Source: a virus. From it: a stretch of 22,846 nt of DNA. The position numbers and the translations under genes were made by a program. The stretch is from the IMG/VR virus record IMGVR_UViG_3300030106_005032, positions 1 to 22,846 of that record, one strand, 5' to 3'. The notes below the pieces were generated by a model. It was given only the letters and a program-made list of their open reading frames with translations. It ran no database searches and was not told where the DNA came from. Numbering within the stretch: position 1 is the stretch's first letter; the number at the start of each line of letters is the position of its first letter. Positions 16,214-21,986 of this stretch are shown here, one piece after another.

Positions 16214-16913
16214 GACTTTATCAGCCGGTAGTATCTGGAAGACATTGAGTTCGATTAATGTCAACGAGTTCACAGAAGAGAAGGGGGGCTTGACCTACCT
16301 AAGTTGGAGTCATGCTTACCGTCTCATGATGGAGAACTATCCAGAGATGTCGATCAAGTGGCACGGCACGACTGACTCGCAGGGTGTGACGAGGGATGTC
16401 ACTTACTACGAGGGCGGTACGGCTACGGTATCATGCACTGTTCGCATCGGGGATGTCTCCCGTGAGATGTGGTTGCCTGTGATGGACTACCGCATGAAGA
16501 GCATTGCTCATCCCTCAAGCAGGGATATATCTGACGCGAAGATGCGTTGCATGGTCAAGGCGTTCAGCCTGTTTGGCCTAGCGAACTACCTCTATTCCGG
16601 TGATGGCCTGCCGATGGAAGAGGCGAACGGCGTTACCAAGGCACCGGCAAAGAAGCCGATCAAGGCTAAGGCCAAGGCTCAGAAGAAGGCTGATCCTGTT
16701 GAGGAACAGGTGCAAGCACTCAGAGATCTGGCGAACCAAGTAGTTCAGGGCGGGTGGGATCCCGATCCGGCAACCGCATCAGAGATCAAGGCGGCTATCG
16801 CTGGACGTGACCAGAAGGAGATAGCCAAGGTCATGATCAACCTGCAAAAACTTTCTAAAGCGGCACTTCAAATCAACAACGACACAGTTCAAGGGGAACT
16901 GATTGATGCCTGA
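16203..16913 (+). CDS. Sak3/DUF1071-type single-strand annealing protein
   Basis: 236 residues. The N-terminal ~140 residues follow the DUF1071 (Sak3) pattern: IWKTLSSINVNEF, LTYLSWSHAYRLM, then LPVMDYRMKSI, DISDAKMRCMVKAFSLFGL and YLYSGDGLP. This family is a single-strand annealing group in phages, related in role to RecT, Erf and Rad52-like proteins. Residues ~145-165 are a Lys/Ala/Pro-rich linker, followed by a helical C-terminal region. It would anneal strands made by the exonuclease next door. Ribosome site aaggag precedes the ATG, and it overlaps the previous gene by 11 bases. Confidence 0.85.
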   Translation: MPAKTLSAGSIWKTLSSINVNEFTEEKGGLTYLSWSHAYRLMMENYPEMSIKWHGTTDSQGVTRDVTYYEGGTATVSCTVRIGDVSREMWLPVMDYRMKSIAHPSSRDISDAKMRCMVKAFSLFGLANYLYSGDGLPMEEANGVTKAPAKKPIKAKAKAQKKADPVEEQVQALRDLANQVVQGGWDPDPATASEIKAAIAGRDQKEIAKVMINLQKLSKAALQINNDTVQGELIDA

Positions 16914-17217
16914 TTACAAGAACCAACCGAAGCTAGACTTCGCGATCTTCAGTAACAAGTTCCGGCAGAGTGACCGGCACCCATCAAAGACAGGGACCAT
17001 TGAGTTCACGGAAGAGTTCCTCCGTGCGATGGTGAACAAGGCGAAGGAAGGCGCGATGCCCAAGCTGAAGGTGGCTGTCTGGGATCGCACGTCTAAGGGC
17101 GGGATGCCTTATGAGAACGCTCGCCTAGAGATTGACCTAGCCAGCACTGGATCTGGTCCAGTCAAGGTCGAGGCTGAACCGGCGGCTGACGCAGAGGGTG
17201 ATGGCCTCCCCTTCTGA
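16906..17217 (+). CDS. SSB-like protein with acidic C-terminal tail
   Basis: 103 residues from the ATG at 16906, with aagggga eight bases upstream. The start overlaps the annealing gene stop. It opens with YKNQPKLDFAIFSNKFRQSD, has short strands (KLKVAVWDRTSKGG) typical of small OB-like domains, and ends in an acidic tail GDGLPF. That tail resembles the DDIPF-type tip of bacterial SSB, which recruits partners. A single-strand binding role beside an annealing protein and nuclease is therefore likely, but the OB fold is only inferred. Confidence 0.6.
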   Translation: MPDYKNQPKLDFAIFSNKFRQSDRHPSKTGTIEFTEEFLRAMVNKAKEGAMPKLKVAVWDRTSKGGMPYENARLEIDLASTGSGPVKVEAEPAADAEGDGLPF

Positions 17218-17425
17218 GGAGAAAGTTAAATTTCTCCTGAGAGTAGAGGCGGGCACCCTTGAGACTTTGCGAAGCACTGCGAGTGTCAGGGGTGTCAGCC
17301 TGTCTCAGCTACTGCGAGACATACTGAATGACTACGTCCGGACAATGGATCTTTCGGACGTAGAGCACAAAGTAGATCCGTACAGTGTCCCTAAAAAGAA
17401 AGAGGAAAAGAATTGGTGGGAATAG
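17201..17425 (+). CDS. Ribbon-helix-helix protein (Arc/MetJ-like)
   Basis: 74 residues, beginning at ATG 17201 inside the end of the SSB-like gene (a GTG at 17198 is also possible). The pattern KVKFLLRVEAGTLETLRSTA followed by SLSQLLRDILNDYV is a ribbon-helix-helix signature: a strand, a helix and a second helix with the SxSqllr turn. Such proteins dimerise and bind operators. The tail KKKEEKNWW is basic. It is probably a regulator of phage transcription or a DNA-binding accessory to the recombination genes. Confidence 0.62.
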   Translation: MASPSEEKVKFLLRVEAGTLETLRSTASVRGVSLSQLLRDILNDYVRTMDLSDVEHKVDPYSVPKKKEEKNWWE

Positions 17426-17892
17426 AGGACAACAACGGTGATGCGATATCTTGCATTGTCTTAATGATTGATAGTTTAGCCAGTGAGAACAGGGCTGACG
17501 TAACTGTCCAGACCTATCACAACGATGACTGTGAGATCTTTCGCATGATGCAGGATGAGTCTGTTAGCAACGAGTCAATCAATGAGCACGAGCCTACTTC
17601 GAGTGAGGCTCGCAACCATCTGTACTCATGCAATTGCGATGCAACGATAGAGACTACGTTTGAGCGCGATGACGGTGAGACACTAATGGTTCAGTTCGTG
17701 CTGAGTGATGTGAAAGAAAAGCATCCTTGGTTGGACGACCCAGAGCAGACTAGGGATATGATTGAGTTAGCCTCAGACGACAAGCTTGCGCCTCTGATTG
17801 AAGCGATGAAGCCGTTGTTCAAGAAGCGGATGGGCAGGAGAGTTCCTATGGGTATCGGTGGGTTCAACCTAAAGAGTGACACGGTACATTGA
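17413..17892 (+). CDS. Acidic hypothetical protein
   Basis: 159 residues. Start is uncertain: TTG 17413 has the best spaced ribosome site (gagg); GTG 17416 is one codon later. The sequence is acidic, with Asp/Glu/Ser-rich stretches (ESVSNESINEHEPTSSEAR) and a few Cys (SCNCD), then a C-terminal helix-rich part (PLIEAMKPLFKKRMGRR). No family is recognised. It overlaps the RHH gene by 13 bases and ends at a TGA that overlaps a tiny TTG-start frame. Confidence 0.6.
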   Translation: MVGIEDNNGDAISCIVLMIDSLASENRADVTVQTYHNDDCEIFRMMQDESVSNESINEHEPTSSEARNHLYSCNCDATIETTFERDDGETLMVQFVLSDVKEKHPWLDDPEQTRDMIELASDDKLAPLIEAMKPLFKKRMGRRVPMGIGGFNLKSDTVH

Positions 17893-17990
17893 TTGCCCTG
17901 CTCGTGATCCTAGCACTTTGCTTTTGTATCCATAAGATGGCAAAAGCAATAGACGACGAAACAAAAAAGAGAGAGGAAGGAAATGGGTGA
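17889..17990 (+). CDS. Possible 33-residue membrane micropeptide
   Basis: A TTG at 17889 overlaps the previous stop (TTGA) and opens a frame of 33 codons: a hydrophobic segment ALLVILALCFCI, then a polar charged tail ending EEGNG. It finishes 8 bases inside the start of the next gene. No ribosome site is obvious, so it depends on coupling to the gene before. The membrane segment and coupling look deliberate, but a chance frame cannot be excluded. Confidence 0.45.
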   Translation: MIALLVILALCFCIHKMAKAIDDETKKREEGNG

Positions 17991-18642
17991 AGAAAAAAAG
18001 AGCAAAGCCTATGGTGATTTTGTTGATGTACTATCGGTTCTAGATGGTTGGACGCCAGAAAAACCTGTGCTGATAAAGTTTGAAGATGGTGCGGCTGACG
18101 CGCTTAGGGTTTTTTCTATAGAAATAAATGATGAGCAAGCTGTTTCAGTCGCCGCTAATCTTGCGAGTACCTTTACATTATTTGATACAGCATCTAAGGG
18201 TGGAGATCTAAACAACCCAGACGCAGTCACAGAAAAAACTGCGCTCAATGCTATTTCAATAACAAAATGGCACTTAGAGCACGAGCCAGAATCTCTTTCG
18301 AAGTTAGTGGCTGGTGATACTGAGTTGTTAGCGTCTCATCTTTCGCATGACAGTTTTGAGAGTGCTTTCTTGGGTGCGTTGGGGCAGACTATGGCTCGAC
18401 ACGTCGCTCTTATCGGGCAAGTACGCGACGTAAAGGCTCAGGGTCTTACCAAGTATCGTCAAGAAAGTATCAAGCTTCTTGATGAGCTTGCGGAGAGAGA
18501 CATCTTCACCCTTACAGAGCCAGACAAAATACCTGCGTCCTTCATCGAAAAGACAGATTGGACAAGGCTGCGGCAGATACGGGATGCGCTTGACAAGTTA
18601 AACGACAGCATAGAATTGCAACTACGCTCTAACGCAGGCTAG
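17983..18642 (+). CDS. Hypothetical protein, helical
   Basis: 219 residues with a strong gaggaagg ribosome site. It opens with a lysine-rich MGEEKKSK, then short strands (KPVLIKFEDGAADALRVFSIEI), then mostly helix: VAANLASTF, SISITKWHL, FLGALGQTMARHVALIGQ, LLDELAERD. Nothing in it points to catalysis. No recognised domain. It sits downstream of the recombination genes and is followed one base later by the gene at 18642. Confidence 0.65.
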   Translation: MGEEKKSKAYGDFVDVLSVLDGWTPEKPVLIKFEDGAADALRVFSIEINDEQAVSVAANLASTFTLFDTASKGGDLNNPDAVTEKTALNAISITKWHLEHEPESLSKLVAGDTELLASHLSHDSFESAFLGALGQTMARHVALIGQVRDVKAQGLTKYRQESIKLLDELAERDIFTLTEPDKIPASFIEKTDWTRLRQIRDALDKLNDSIELQLRSNAG

Positions 18643-19034
18643 TGATCAAGGTGAAGGAAAGCACTAGGAAATTTTTAGATGATCTGGACAGGTTGTGCGC
18701 GTATGCAGGCGGGCCACCTTCGCCACCGACAGGGCCAGAGGTAGGGAATTACGCAGAGGAAGACGGCAAGTGGAGGCGGTATCTGGGGTGGAGGTATTCG
18801 GAGCGGGGCGAGAAGTGTTGGAGCTACCTTGAGACCATGGCCCTTGATGCCTTGAGGCGTGGACACAAGCACTTCTCTGTGCGTGATGCCGTTGCTAGGT
18901 ACAGGACAAATGAGGGAGAGGGAATCACCAACTGCTTTACTCCATGGTTGGCTGACGAATTGGTTGAAACTTATCCCGCTTTGCTTGATATTATATCACG
19001 GAAGCGAAGGACGAAAACAAAAGATGACGATTGA
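18642..19034 (+). CDS. Hypothetical basic protein
   Basis: 130 residues from GTG 18642, whose first base is the last base of the previous stop codon; a GTG at 18651 is an alternative. The ribosome site is weak. It has a KFLDDLDRLCAYAGG start, aromatic middle (KWRRYLGWRYSERGEKCW), then LDALRRGHKHFSVRDAVARY, which may be a helix-turn-helix, and a very basic tail (RKRRTKTKDDD). No family is recognised. Confidence 0.6.
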   Translation: MIKVKESTRKFLDDLDRLCAYAGGPPSPPTGPEVGNYAEEDGKWRRYLGWRYSERGEKCWSYLETMALDALRRGHKHFSVRDAVARYRTNEGEGITNCFTPWLADELVETYPALLDIISRKRRTKTKDDD

Positions 19035-19155
19035 CAGAGGGGCCTATGCCGGTGGTGCCTCCCTACCACGGCGAGCCTTAAATAACCACAGAATGAACTA
19101 CGTTTTCACGAACGTGGGGTGCCCTCTGTTTCCTTCTTTGATCTCCTGTTTTGGG

Positions 19156-19195
19156 ATGACAGAAATGACAGAATTGTTTTTGTCATTTTCGTCAT
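19156..19195 (+). repeat. Imperfect inverted repeat with 9-bp tandem duplication
   Basis: The arms atgacagaaatgaca (19156-19170) and tgtcattttcgtcat (19181-19195) are inverted copies matching 13 of 15 bases around a 10-base spacer. The left arm is also a tandem copy of atgacagaa. It lies 13 bases before the small gene at 19209, where an operator or leader hairpin would be expected. No promoter elements are clear. Confidence 0.4.
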
Positions 19196-19208
19196 GCGTT
19201 TTCCGGAC

Positions 19209-19373
19209 ATGAGCAAGTTTAGTAAGCTCACGCTACTTGGGGCCTGCGTAGCTGTCGGGGTTCGGTACGCTGTGAAGTACGGATGGCTGTGCGGATACAC
19301 GCACTGGCAGGTGGAGCGCAGTAGGATGAGACGCGAAGATCTGCTCGAAAGGCTACGAGAGAGAGGCTATTGA
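19209..19373 (+). CDS. Small hypothetical protein, possible membrane association
   Basis: 54 residues from the ATG at 19209. It begins MSKFSKLTLLGACVAVGVRYAV, a mildly hydrophobic, glycine-containing helix that might be membrane-associated, and ends with a basic helix (RREDLLERLRERGY). The ribosome site is weak; a longer frame to 19119 would run through the inverted repeat upstream. It is the last gene of the plus-strand block and is followed, after ~60 bases, by a strong terminator. Confidence 0.5.
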   Translation: MSKFSKLTLLGACVAVGVRYAVKYGWLCGYTHWQVERSRMRREDLLERLRERGY

Positions 19374-19435
19374 CCGGCGAGTGTACTCACTCATAGGTTA
19401 ATTAAAACGCCGTGTTTCCCCTCCTTTGCGCGGCT

Positions 19436-19487
19436 CCCCCTAGGCTACGGTTTGGTATTCCTCTCCCCCGTACCCTAGGGGGTTTTT
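19436..19487 (+). terminator. Strong intrinsic terminator
   Basis: A 15-bp stem with one mismatch (CCCCCTAGGCTACGG against CCGTACCCTAGGGGG) around a ~17-base loop, followed directly by TTTTT. This is a canonical rho-independent terminator for the plus-strand unit ending at 19373. The minus strand lacks a U tract after the stem. It separates convergent units: the minus-strand genes end at 19491. Confidence 0.85.
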
Positions 19488-19490
19488 AGT

Positions 19491-19736
19491 TTACAGACTA
19501 ATAAGCTTGAGGATTAGCTTGCGGATCCAGTTAATCTCGCCGCAGTTAGAATGGAGCATGGGTCCGGCCACGTTGTCGGGATTGTCCCACGCCTCTAGCA
19601 TGGCCCGACACTCCTGACGCTGACACCCATAAAGCTTGAGTGCCCCTGAGTGTACGATCTCAGTGGGCTTGTGCCCCCTCACCACTGCGATGAGGAGGCC
19701 ACGCCTCAGCAACCGTCTTGCACCTCTTGTTCTCAC
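19491..19736 (-). CDS. Hypothetical small protein
   Basis: 81 residues from a GTG at 19736 that overlaps the stop of the gene before (GTGA). The N-terminus is strongly basic (MRTRGARRLLRR). Three cysteines sit in YGCQRQECRAMLEAW and HSNCGEIN. The pattern may be a small Cys-rich or zinc-binding fold, but a full set of ligands is not evident. It is the last gene of the four-gene minus-strand operon and ends just before the terminator of the opposing unit. Confidence 0.55.
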   Translation of the reverse strand: MRTRGARRLLRRGLLIAVVRGHKPTEIVHSGALKLYGCQRQECRAMLEAWDNPDNVAGPMLHSNCGEINWIRKLILKLISL

Positions 19737-19975
19737 AATTCTTTATCTTCCCAATTCAAAACGACAGCCTGTATCGCTCTCCTGCAATGCGTACAGGTCA
19801 CCTCTCGAATGTCGGTCGTCCTGTGATTGGAGTATAGGTTGATTGCCCGATTCAATTCCTTTATGCTGACGTTCGGCTCCTCTAGCCATCTTGAAGCAAC
19901 TAGAGCAGACCAGTCTTCTTTGCACTTGCCGATAAACGATGACCCTCTTGAAGCGTAGTGCTTGGGGTAACTCAT
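19733..19975 (-). CDS. Hypothetical small protein with CxxC
   Basis: 80 residues, ATG at 19975 overlapping the previous stop (ATGA), with GGAAGGA ribosome site. The first part is helical (CKEDWSALVASRWLEE, then VSIKELNRAINLYSNHR). Near the C-terminus is CTHCRRAIQ, a CxxC pair that may bind metal. It might be a small DNA-binding protein, as SIKELNRAI resembles a turn plus helix, but no family is recognised. Confidence 0.6.
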   Translation of the reverse strand: MSYPKHYASRGSSFIGKCKEDWSALVASRWLEEPNVSIKELNRAINLYSNHRTTDIREVTCTHCRRAIQAVVLNWEDKEL

Positions 19976-20202
19976 AGTCCTTCCCTCGCATCATCACGAA
20001 CATCGTCCAGCTTGAGGTACAAGCTGTTCTCAATGTCCGCAAGCATCCGCTCTGACTCTTCTGTCAGTTGGGCGATTAGAATCTGAGAGCGATCACCTCC
20101 CTGTTTAGCAGAGGTCAGCATCATCTCTCGTGTCCGGGCATAGACCTTAACCTTACTTATGAAGGTGTTGATCCACGTCTGGTGCTCGTGCCTAATGATC
20201 AT
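19972..20202 (-). CDS. Hypothetical helical small protein
   Basis: 76 residues with overlapping starts and stops at both ends (ATGA). Almost entirely helical: INTFISKVKVYARTREMM, then QILIAQLTEESERMLADIEN, ending acidic. The heptad pattern suggests a coiled coil or helical-bundle partner protein. No domain recognised. Third from the end of the minus-strand operon. Confidence 0.6.
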   Translation of the reverse strand: MIIRHEHQTWINTFISKVKVYARTREMMLTSAKQGGDRSQILIAQLTEESERMLADIENSLYLKLDDVRDDAREGL

Positions 20203-20357
20203 GTCTCAATCTCGGTTACCCAGTTCTCCAGTATCGTGATCTGGTTTTGGATATGTTCAAGGTCTTCGGTGCTAGGGGCTTCGTCTAAGGCACAAGCAAT
20301 AGATATGCTTGCTTCTGCTAAGGCTTCTCGAACTTTTGTTGGAAGCAAATTGTCCAT
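20199..20357 (-). CDS. Hypothetical small helical protein
   Basis: 52 residues from the ATG at 20357, which has GAAGGAAA upstream; the ATG at 20387 lies at the predicted transcription start and would be leaderless. The protein is helical and acidic (KVREALAEASISIACAL, then HIQNQITILENWV). It is the first gene of the operon 20357-19491. Function is unknown. Confidence 0.58.
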   Translation of the reverse strand: MDNLLPTKVREALAEASISIACALDEAPSTEDLEHIQNQITILENWVTEIET

Positions 20358-20393
20358 TGGGTATTTCCTTCGCTCTGAATTAAACATGGCTTA

Positions 20394-20421
20394 AATCTAT
20401 ATCACCACATCAACATGTCAA
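20394..20421 (-). promoter_or_regulatory. Sigma70-like promoter for the minus-strand 20357-19491 operon
   Basis: On the minus strand TTGACA (20421-20416), 16 bases, and TAGATT (20399-20394). Transcription would start near 20387, ~30 bases before the first ATG. The CCCTTGACA context is similar to the other minus-strand promoters. The divergent terminase gene starts 68 bases away on the plus strand. Confidence 0.5.
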
Positions 20422-20488
20422 GGGTTGATATCTTGCACGGGACCACCGCCCTGTTTAACATGGGTGTGAACCTACAGCCGGAGACACT

Positions 20489-20926
20489 ATGACGAGGGGC
20501 ACTACCCTAACACCAAAGCAGGCCGCGTTCTGTGCGTTTGTAGCACGAGGGGACACCCAGACGGAGGCGTATATCAAAGCCTATGATGTGCAGGGTGGAA
20601 GCAGACGAAGCGCATCCAACGAAGCGACCAAGCTCTGTCGGATGGACAAGATCAAGACACGAATCCAAGAGCTTAAAGACGACAGCGCAGTAGCTAAACG
20701 AGAACAGAAGAAACTCTCGAAAGCATGGATCATACAAAGCCTTCAGGCCGAAGCAAGCAACACCGACAACGCTCCAAGTGTGAGAGTCAGGGCACTCGAA
20801 ATCTTAGCCAAGACTGAGAAGCTGTTCGACGATAGCACGTCAGTGAATATCGTACATAGGAATAGCGAGGAGATCTTCCGTGAACTACAAGAAGCTCTCA
20901 GTGGTCTGGACCTAGAGATGAACTGA
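20489..20926 (+). CDS. terS: Terminase small subunit
   Basis: 145 residues. The small subunit recognises the packaging site and helps load DNA onto the large subunit. It begins LTPKQAAFCAFVARG (residues 7-21), then TEAYIKAYDVQGGSRRSASNEATKL, matching the helix-turn-helix region of Terminase_2-type proteins. A helical C-terminal region follows (EILAKTEKLFDDS, then SEEIFRELQEALSGLDLE), used in oligomer formation in this family. ATG follows a ggag ribosome site. No large subunit follows; downstream is a 524-base noncoding region, so the two subunit genes are separated or the order is unusual. Confidence 0.85.
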   Translation: MTRGTTLTPKQAAFCAFVARGDTQTEAYIKAYDVQGGSRRSASNEATKLCRMDKIKTRIQELKDDSAVAKREQKKLSKAWIIQSLQAEASNTDNAPSVRVRALEILAKTEKLFDDSTSVNIVHRNSEEIFRELQEALSGLDLEMN

Positions 20927-21055
20927 TATACCCTGTAGATGGTAGGCAGAGAACAAGCGCAGGGGCTCTTTCGCACGGGTTTTTTCGGCAAAACAGGGTC
21001 AAAGTTTCGCAACTCACCAAAAATTCAGGGCTTGACAGGGAAGTAAAACTAGTTT

Positions 21056-21110
21056 ACTAGTAGAAAGAACTGTTTAAGTAGATAAACTGGTAGAAATACC
21101 TAGTAGAAAA
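21056..21110 (+). repeat. Three AT-rich direct repeats (ACTAGTAGAAAG type)
   Basis: Related 12-mers actagtagaaag (21056), actggtagaaat (21086) and cctagtagaaaa (21099) lie in an AT-rich stretch. They may be iteron-like protein sites or part of an origin. A near-palindrome agtaaaactagtttact overlaps the first. Spacings of 30 and 13 bases are irregular. Confidence 0.35.
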
Positions 21111-21159
21111 GAGATAGTTAGTTTAAATAGATTACCTTTTATACTAGGGGAGTGGTCCG

Positions 21160-21213
21160 ACGCCCGTACCTCGGCTGATTAAGGCTGACGCCCGTACCTC
21201 GGATCATTATAAG
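21160..21213 (+). promoter_or_regulatory. Repeat-associated promoter, group A (two copies + TATAAG)
   Basis: Perfect copies of acgcccgtacctc at 21160-21172 and 21188-21200, 28 bases apart. Seven bases after the second lies TATAAG (21208-21213). The repeat would fill the place of a -35 element. Transcription would start near 21220, at the left base of the hairpin 21220-21270. Confidence 0.5.
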
Positions 21214-21219
21214 AGAGGT

Positions 21220-21270
21220 GTCATGGCTAGGTGGGCTGATATCTGAGTCCAGTGGCCCCCTTAGCATGAC
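21220..21270 (+). other. 51-base hairpin, possible small RNA or leader structure
   Basis: The arms begin GUCAUGGCUAGGUGGGC and end GGCCCCCUUAGCAUGAC. They pair over about 16 bp: six perfect (GUCAUG/CAUGAC), a one-base bulge, then CUAGG and GGGC pairs with one internal mismatch and a G-U. The 17-base loop is single-stranded. It starts at the position where the TATAAG promoter should initiate. No U tract follows, so it is not a clear terminator. No coding frame begins just after it. Confidence 0.5.
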
Positions 21271-21315
21271 TTAAACGACCATGGACAACCTTCGCTCTGA
21301 CGTTGGTGGCCTCTC

Positions 21316-21371
21316 ACGTCCGTACCTCTGACGCCCGTACCTCTCACGCCCGTACCTCAGTCATATATATA
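21316..21371 (+). promoter_or_regulatory. Repeat-associated promoter, group B (three copies + TATATA)
   Basis: Three repeats at 15-base period: acgtccgtacctc (21316-21328), acgcccgtacctc (21331-21343) and acgcccgtacctc (21346-21358), followed after seven bases by TATATA (21366-21371) and then TGTGCGTG. Lies just upstream of a second, sigma70-like promoter, giving tandem start sites for the gene at 21451. Confidence 0.55.
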
Positions 21372-21389
21372 GTGTGTGCGTGATACCTG

Positions 21390-21418
21390 TTGACACATGT
21401 TGACTGACATGTTATACT
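21390..21418 (+). promoter_or_regulatory. Strong sigma70-like promoter for gene 21451
   Basis: TTGACA at 21390-21395, 17 bases, then TATACT at 21413-21418 (6/6 and 5/6 matches). Transcription would start near 21425. The spacer holds two ACATGT sites (21396 flank and 21408), palindromic hexamers 12 bases apart, that could form an operator. The gene's ATG is at 21451 with cgggag ahead. Confidence 0.7.
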
Positions 21419-21450
21419 ATTGTCATGTTCAATTCAACACGGGAGTAACG

Positions 21451-21870
21451 ATGGACTTTGTTATGAGCGGAGACGCGAGCGTCACTGACCTCACTCTACA
21501 CGTCTTCCTACAGAAGACCGACCCACCAGCCATACCCGTAACCCCGGCAGAAGCTGCGACGGATGAGTCTTCATTCTGGGATGCGTGGAGCACTACTGTA
21601 GATGGCCAGCCATTAGAGGACTTGGCAACAGACGCCTTACTGGAGGCCAAGAAAGCTGTTGACTCCAATGGTCTCAAGCTTGCTGGTTACGAGAAAATCA
21701 AATCCGCACTCAAGTACCTCATAGAGGACACGGACCTGCTTGAAGGTGAGATGCTGGAGGACGTGAACAACACAATGCCAGACTCCACTATTGAAGGACA
21801 CTGGACGCACGACGGGGTCCGGCTGGAGTTATCGGGTCACTGGGAGTTGGAGTACTGCCACTACTCATAG
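21451..21870 (+). CDS. Acidic hypothetical protein
   Basis: 139 residues from the ATG at 21451, which has a gggag ribosome site; the longer frame from 21397 would begin inside the promoter. Very acidic and rich in Thr and Trp: SFWDAWSTTVDGQPLEDLA, then a helix LLEAKKAVDSNG and a C-terminal strand pair (HWTHDGVRLELSGHWELEY). No family is recognised. It stands alone behind both a repeat-associated promoter and a strong sigma70-like promoter, which suggests high or controlled expression. Confidence 0.62.
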   Translation: MDFVMSGDASVTDLTLHVFLQKTDPPAIPVTPAEAATDESSFWDAWSTTVDGQPLEDLATDALLEAKKAVDSNGLKLAGYEKIKSALKYLIEDTDLLEGEMLEDVNNTMPDSTIEGHWTHDGVRLELSGHWELEYCHYS

Positions 21871-21917
21871 CTGGGACGCTCCCGCCCAGCGGGGTCGGCC
21901 CCTCACGGGGTCGGCCC
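21870..21917 (+). terminator. Hairpin and GGGGTCGGCCC direct repeats after gene 21451
   Basis: A stem gctggg (21870-21875) pairs with cccagc (21885-21890). Two 11-bp direct repeats ggggtcggccc follow at 21891 and 21907, with a short C4/G4 pairing between them. There is no T tract, so termination is uncertain. A related ggggtcgg stem follows GP88 at 22665. Confidence 0.35.
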
Positions 21918-21926
21918 TACCCAGGT

Positions 21927-21955
21927 TTGACATCATCACACACTGACACTACTTT
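21927..21955 (+). promoter_or_regulatory. Possible promoter for GP88 gene
   Basis: TTGACA at 21927-21932 with a 17-base spacer and TACTTT at 21950-21955. The -35 is perfect but the -10 is weak. Transcription would start near 21962, 25 bases before the GP88 ATG. Confidence 0.42.
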
Positions 21956-21986
21956 ACATCATCATTCATTATTCACGGGAGCGAGC

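Larger units (their letters stand above)
20927..21450 (+). other. 524-base noncoding regulatory region after terS
   Basis: No convincing gene. Contents in order: a G/C- and T-rich stretch near 20970-20990; a TTGACA at 21032 with weak -10; an AT-rich stretch 21040-21150 holding three AGTAGAAA-type direct repeats; a TATACT at 21140; two copies of the 13-bp repeat at 21160 and 21188 with a TATAAG box; a 51-base hairpin at 21220-21270; three further repeat copies at 21316-21358 with TATATA; and a clear sigma70-like promoter at 21390-21418. The packaging site often lies near terS, so it may also be here. Confidence 0.7.

Noticed and set aside
18859-19212. 117-residue plus-strand frame
   Set aside because: It overlaps the gene at 18642 in another frame, has an implausible composition in its second half, and crosses the inverted repeat; no ribosome site at its ATG codons.
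21032-21060. TTGACA-N17-TACTAG as a promoter
   Set aside because: The -35 is perfect but the -10 matches only 3 of 6 and no gene follows within 390 bases; left as part of the noncoding region.
21130-21150. TATACT at 21140 as a separate promoter
   Set aside because: No acceptable -35 at 16-18 bases; upstream sequence TTAGTT matches poorly.
21316-21358. CRISPR-like array of short repeats
   Set aside because: Units are 13 bp at 15-base period with 2-base spacers, far from CRISPR repeat and spacer lengths, and no cas genes are nearby.
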